DNA of 7,114 nucleotides, from NCBI GenBank assembly GCA_002170205.2, contig NHFT02000005.1, forward strand, positions 59,039 through 66,152, read 5' to 3'. How positions within the stretch are numbered: the stretch's first letter is position 1; the number at the start of each line of letters is the position of its first letter. Below the pieces are notes generated by a model that saw nothing but the letters and a program-made list of their open reading frames with translations, searched no databases and was not told where the DNA came from. This DNA is from Candidatus Pelagibacter sp. TMED118 (GTDB lineage: Bacteria > Pseudomonadota > Alphaproteobacteria > Pelagibacterales > Pelagibacteraceae). A program made the position numbers and the translations under genes. Below are positions 5,885 to 7,114 of the stretch, piece after piece.

Positions 5885-5908
5885 ACTCGCACATGACTAA
5901 ATTCTTAA
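5880..5908 (-). promoter_or_regulatory. Candidate metY promoter
   Basis: On the minus strand TTAAGA (5908-5903, 4 of 6 matches to TTGACA) and TGTAAT (5885-5880, 5 of 6 to TATAAT) are separated by 17 bases. Transcription would begin near 5873, giving a leader of about 120 bases whose candidate riboswitch starts about ten bases in. The promoter would straddle the rplM start codon at 5893. The position agrees well with the candidate RNA; the boxes alone are weak evidence. Confidence 0.4.
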
Positions 5909-6351
5909 AAAAAAGTGAATTAATTAATAATTGGTACGAAATAGATGCTACAAATGCAGTAGTTGGAAGATTAGCAGCTATTATTTCGAAAATTTTAAGA
6001 GGTAAAAATAAAACTAATTATACTCCACACATGGACAATGGTGACTTCGTAATAGTAAAAAATGTTGAACAAATCAAGTTTACAGGCGAGAAATTTTTTA
6101 AAAAAAAATACTATAAACATACTGGCTATCCTGGTGGAATTAAGGAGACTAATCCAGAGACGCTTAGCAAAACTAAACCAGATCAAATTTTAAAACTTGC
6201 TGTAAAAAGAATGTTACCGGGTGGATCTTTATCTAAAAAACAACTAACTAAACTTAAAATTTATACAGGTAGCGATCATCCTCATACAGCACAAAATCCA
6301 GTCGTGATTGAGGTTGGAAAATTAAACAATAAAAACGTGATTAGAAAATAA
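5893..6351 (+). CDS. rplM: 50S ribosomal protein uL13
   Basis: A 152-residue protein (E. coli 142). NNWYEIDATNAVVGRLA (12-28), LRGKNKTNYTPHMDNGD (35-51), YYKHTGYPGGIK (73-84) and the family signature AVKRMLPGGSLSKKQLTKLK (103-122) with YTGSDHPH (124-131) identify it. uL13 binds 23S rRNA early in large-subunit assembly. I chose the ATG at 5893: it gives the usual uL13 N-terminus, about 13 residues before WYEID. A TTG at 5857 in the same frame would add 12 atypical residues and run into the promoter and riboswitch region. It is followed by rpsI after four bases, the universal rplM-rpsI pair. There is no Shine-Dalgarno; the message may be leaderless. Confidence 0.97.
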   Translation: MTKFLKKSELINNWYEIDATNAVVGRLAAIISKILRGKNKTNYTPHMDNGDFVIVKNVEQIKFTGEKFFKKKYYKHTGYPGGIKETNPETLSKTKPDQILKLAVKRMLPGGSLSKKQLTKLKIYTGSDHPHTAQNPVVIEVGKLNNKNVIRK

Positions 6352-6355
6352 ACAT

Positions 6356-6745
6356 ATGGAAAACATAAAATACGCTACTGGTAAACGAAAAACTTCGATA
6401 GCTAAAATTTGGATGTCAAAAGGATCTGGTAAGATCTCAGTAAATGGAAAAGATTTTAAACAATATTTTAAAAGATCTAATCATCAAATGCAAATTACTA
6501 GACCTTTTGAAATAATCAATCAAGAAACAATCTTCGATGTAAAATGTAAAGTTACAGGAGGTGGTTTAACCGGTCAAGCTGGTGCAATGGTCCATGGCAT
6601 TTCAAAAGCTATTTTGTTATTTGATAATAATTTAAAATCAACTTTAAAAAAAGAAAAACTAACCACAAGAGACTCCAGATCAGTTGAAAGAAAAAAATAC
6701 GGCCATAAAAAAGCAAGAAGAAGCTTTCAATTTTCTAAAAGATAA
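6356..6745 (+). CDS. rpsI: 30S ribosomal protein uS9
   Basis: A 129-residue protein of normal length. YATGKRKTSIAKIWM (6-20), the family signature GGGLTGQAGAMVHGISKAI (68-86), and the C-terminal tail RDSRSVERKKYGHKKARR (105-122) ending in QFSKR, which reaches the P-site tRNA in the ribosome, identify uS9. The terminal SKR is intact. The more usual 'RDPRMVERKK' reads RDSRSVERKK here, a mild variation. It forms a transcription unit with rplM, and probably with argC, which starts 31 bases downstream; no terminator hairpin is seen in that gap. Confidence 0.98.
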   Translation: MENIKYATGKRKTSIAKIWMSKGSGKISVNGKDFKQYFKRSNHQMQITRPFEIINQETIFDVKCKVTGGGLTGQAGAMVHGISKAILLFDNNLKSTLKKEKLTTRDSRSVERKKYGHKKARRSFQFSKR

Positions 6746-6776
6746 AATATTTATCACCAACAATTTTAAGATTCTT

Positions 6777-7114
6777 ATGAAAAAAATAAATGTAATTGTA
6801 GTAGGTTGTACAGGTTATATAGGAATAGAATTAATTAAAATTTTAATAAACCACAAATATGTATCTATTATAAATATTTGCGGAAATACAAGTGTTGGTA
6901 AAAATTTAAGTAGTTATGATAGATCTTTAAAAAACTACAAATTACCAAGAATAAAGAAGTTTTCATCTAAAATGTTGAATGACATCGATATTGTCTTTAC
7001 AGCATTACCAAACGGGGGATCTCAAAAAATATCAAAAAAAATAAAAAATAAAAAAATAATTTTAATAGATTTATCTGCTGATTTTAGATTAAAAAATTAT
7101 TTAGATTATGAAAC
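6777..7114 (+). CDS. argC: N-acetyl-gamma-glutamyl-phosphate reductase, 5' part
   Basis: The first 112 codons are present and the window end cuts the gene. The N-terminal Rossmann fold shows INVIVVGCTGYIGIELIKIL (4-23), matching the GAxGYxGxEL NADP-binding motif of ArgC with Cys-Thr in place of the usual Ala/Ser pair. Further on are FTALPNGGSQ (74-83) and LIDLSADFRL (96-105), both typical ArgC segments. The catalytic cysteine lies past the end of the window and could not be checked. The enzyme reduces N-acetylglutamyl phosphate to the semialdehyde in arginine synthesis. argC after rplM-rpsI is a recurrent alphaproteobacterial order. The ATG at 6777 gives the expected short N-terminus. Confidence 0.9.
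   Translation, partial: MKKINVIVVGCTGYIGIELIKILINHKYVSIINICGNTSVGKNLSSYDRSLKNYKLPRIKKFSSKMLNDIDIVFTALPNGGSQKISKKIKNKKIILIDLSADFRLKNYLDYE

Noticed and set aside
5857..5892. TTG start for rplM that would add 12 residues
   Set aside because: The added residues are not typical of uL13, the ATG at 5893 gives the normal N-terminus, and the region is better explained as promoter and metY leader.

Overview
The window looks like a piece of the main chromosome of a streamlined marine alphaproteobacterium of the SAR11 (Pelagibacter) type. The evidence is the very low G+C (11 of 60 bases G/C at 1381-1440, rising to 22-26 of 60 in the conserved metY and rplM genes), gene gaps of mostly 0-4 bases, Lys/Asn/Ile-rich proteins, and alphaproteobacterial gene neighbourhoods (bamE / CBP3-like chaperone / rpmF-plsX-ihfA-merR, and rplM-rpsI-argC). 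The taxon is inferred from composition and gene order, not from a search.

Layout. Bases 1-111 are the 3' end of a membrane pyrophosphatase gene (hppA). It runs tail to tail, one base apart, into a bamE-like lipoprotein gene on the minus strand (113-577). The bamE start codon abuts, with no base between, the start codon of a six-gene plus-strand operon (578-3082): cytochrome bc1 assembly chaperone, rpmF (bL32), plsX, ihfA, a small MerR-type regulator and rpmG (bL33). rpmG meets a minus-strand AroQ-type chorismate mutase one base from its stop. A 43-base divergent gap separates the mutase from ctaA (heme A synthase), whose 3' end overlaps metY (minus strand) by 23 bases. A 140-base divergent region (5753-5892), the only sizeable non-coding stretch, separates metY from rplM-rpsI, followed by the 5' part of argC, cut by the window end.

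How the genes fit together. This is core housekeeping: envelope assembly and phospholipid initiation, respiration (bc1 assembly, heme A for cytochrome oxidase, pyrophosphate-driven ion pumping), ribosomal proteins, and amino-acid synthesis (Met, Phe/Tyr precursor, Arg). No mobile element, CRISPR array, tRNA or defence gene is visible.

The part most worth a second look is the metY leader on the minus strand. It can be folded by hand into an H-type pseudoknot, contains short segments resembling the core of SAM-II/SAM-V riboswitches, and precedes the only strong Shine-Dalgarno sequence in the window. A SAM-responsive riboswitch on metY is already known in marine bacteria of this kind, so this is probably a known class rather than a new system. 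The extreme compaction (head-to-head starts with zero spacing, tail-to-tail gaps of 1 base or overlaps, symmetric divergent promoters) is the other notable theme.
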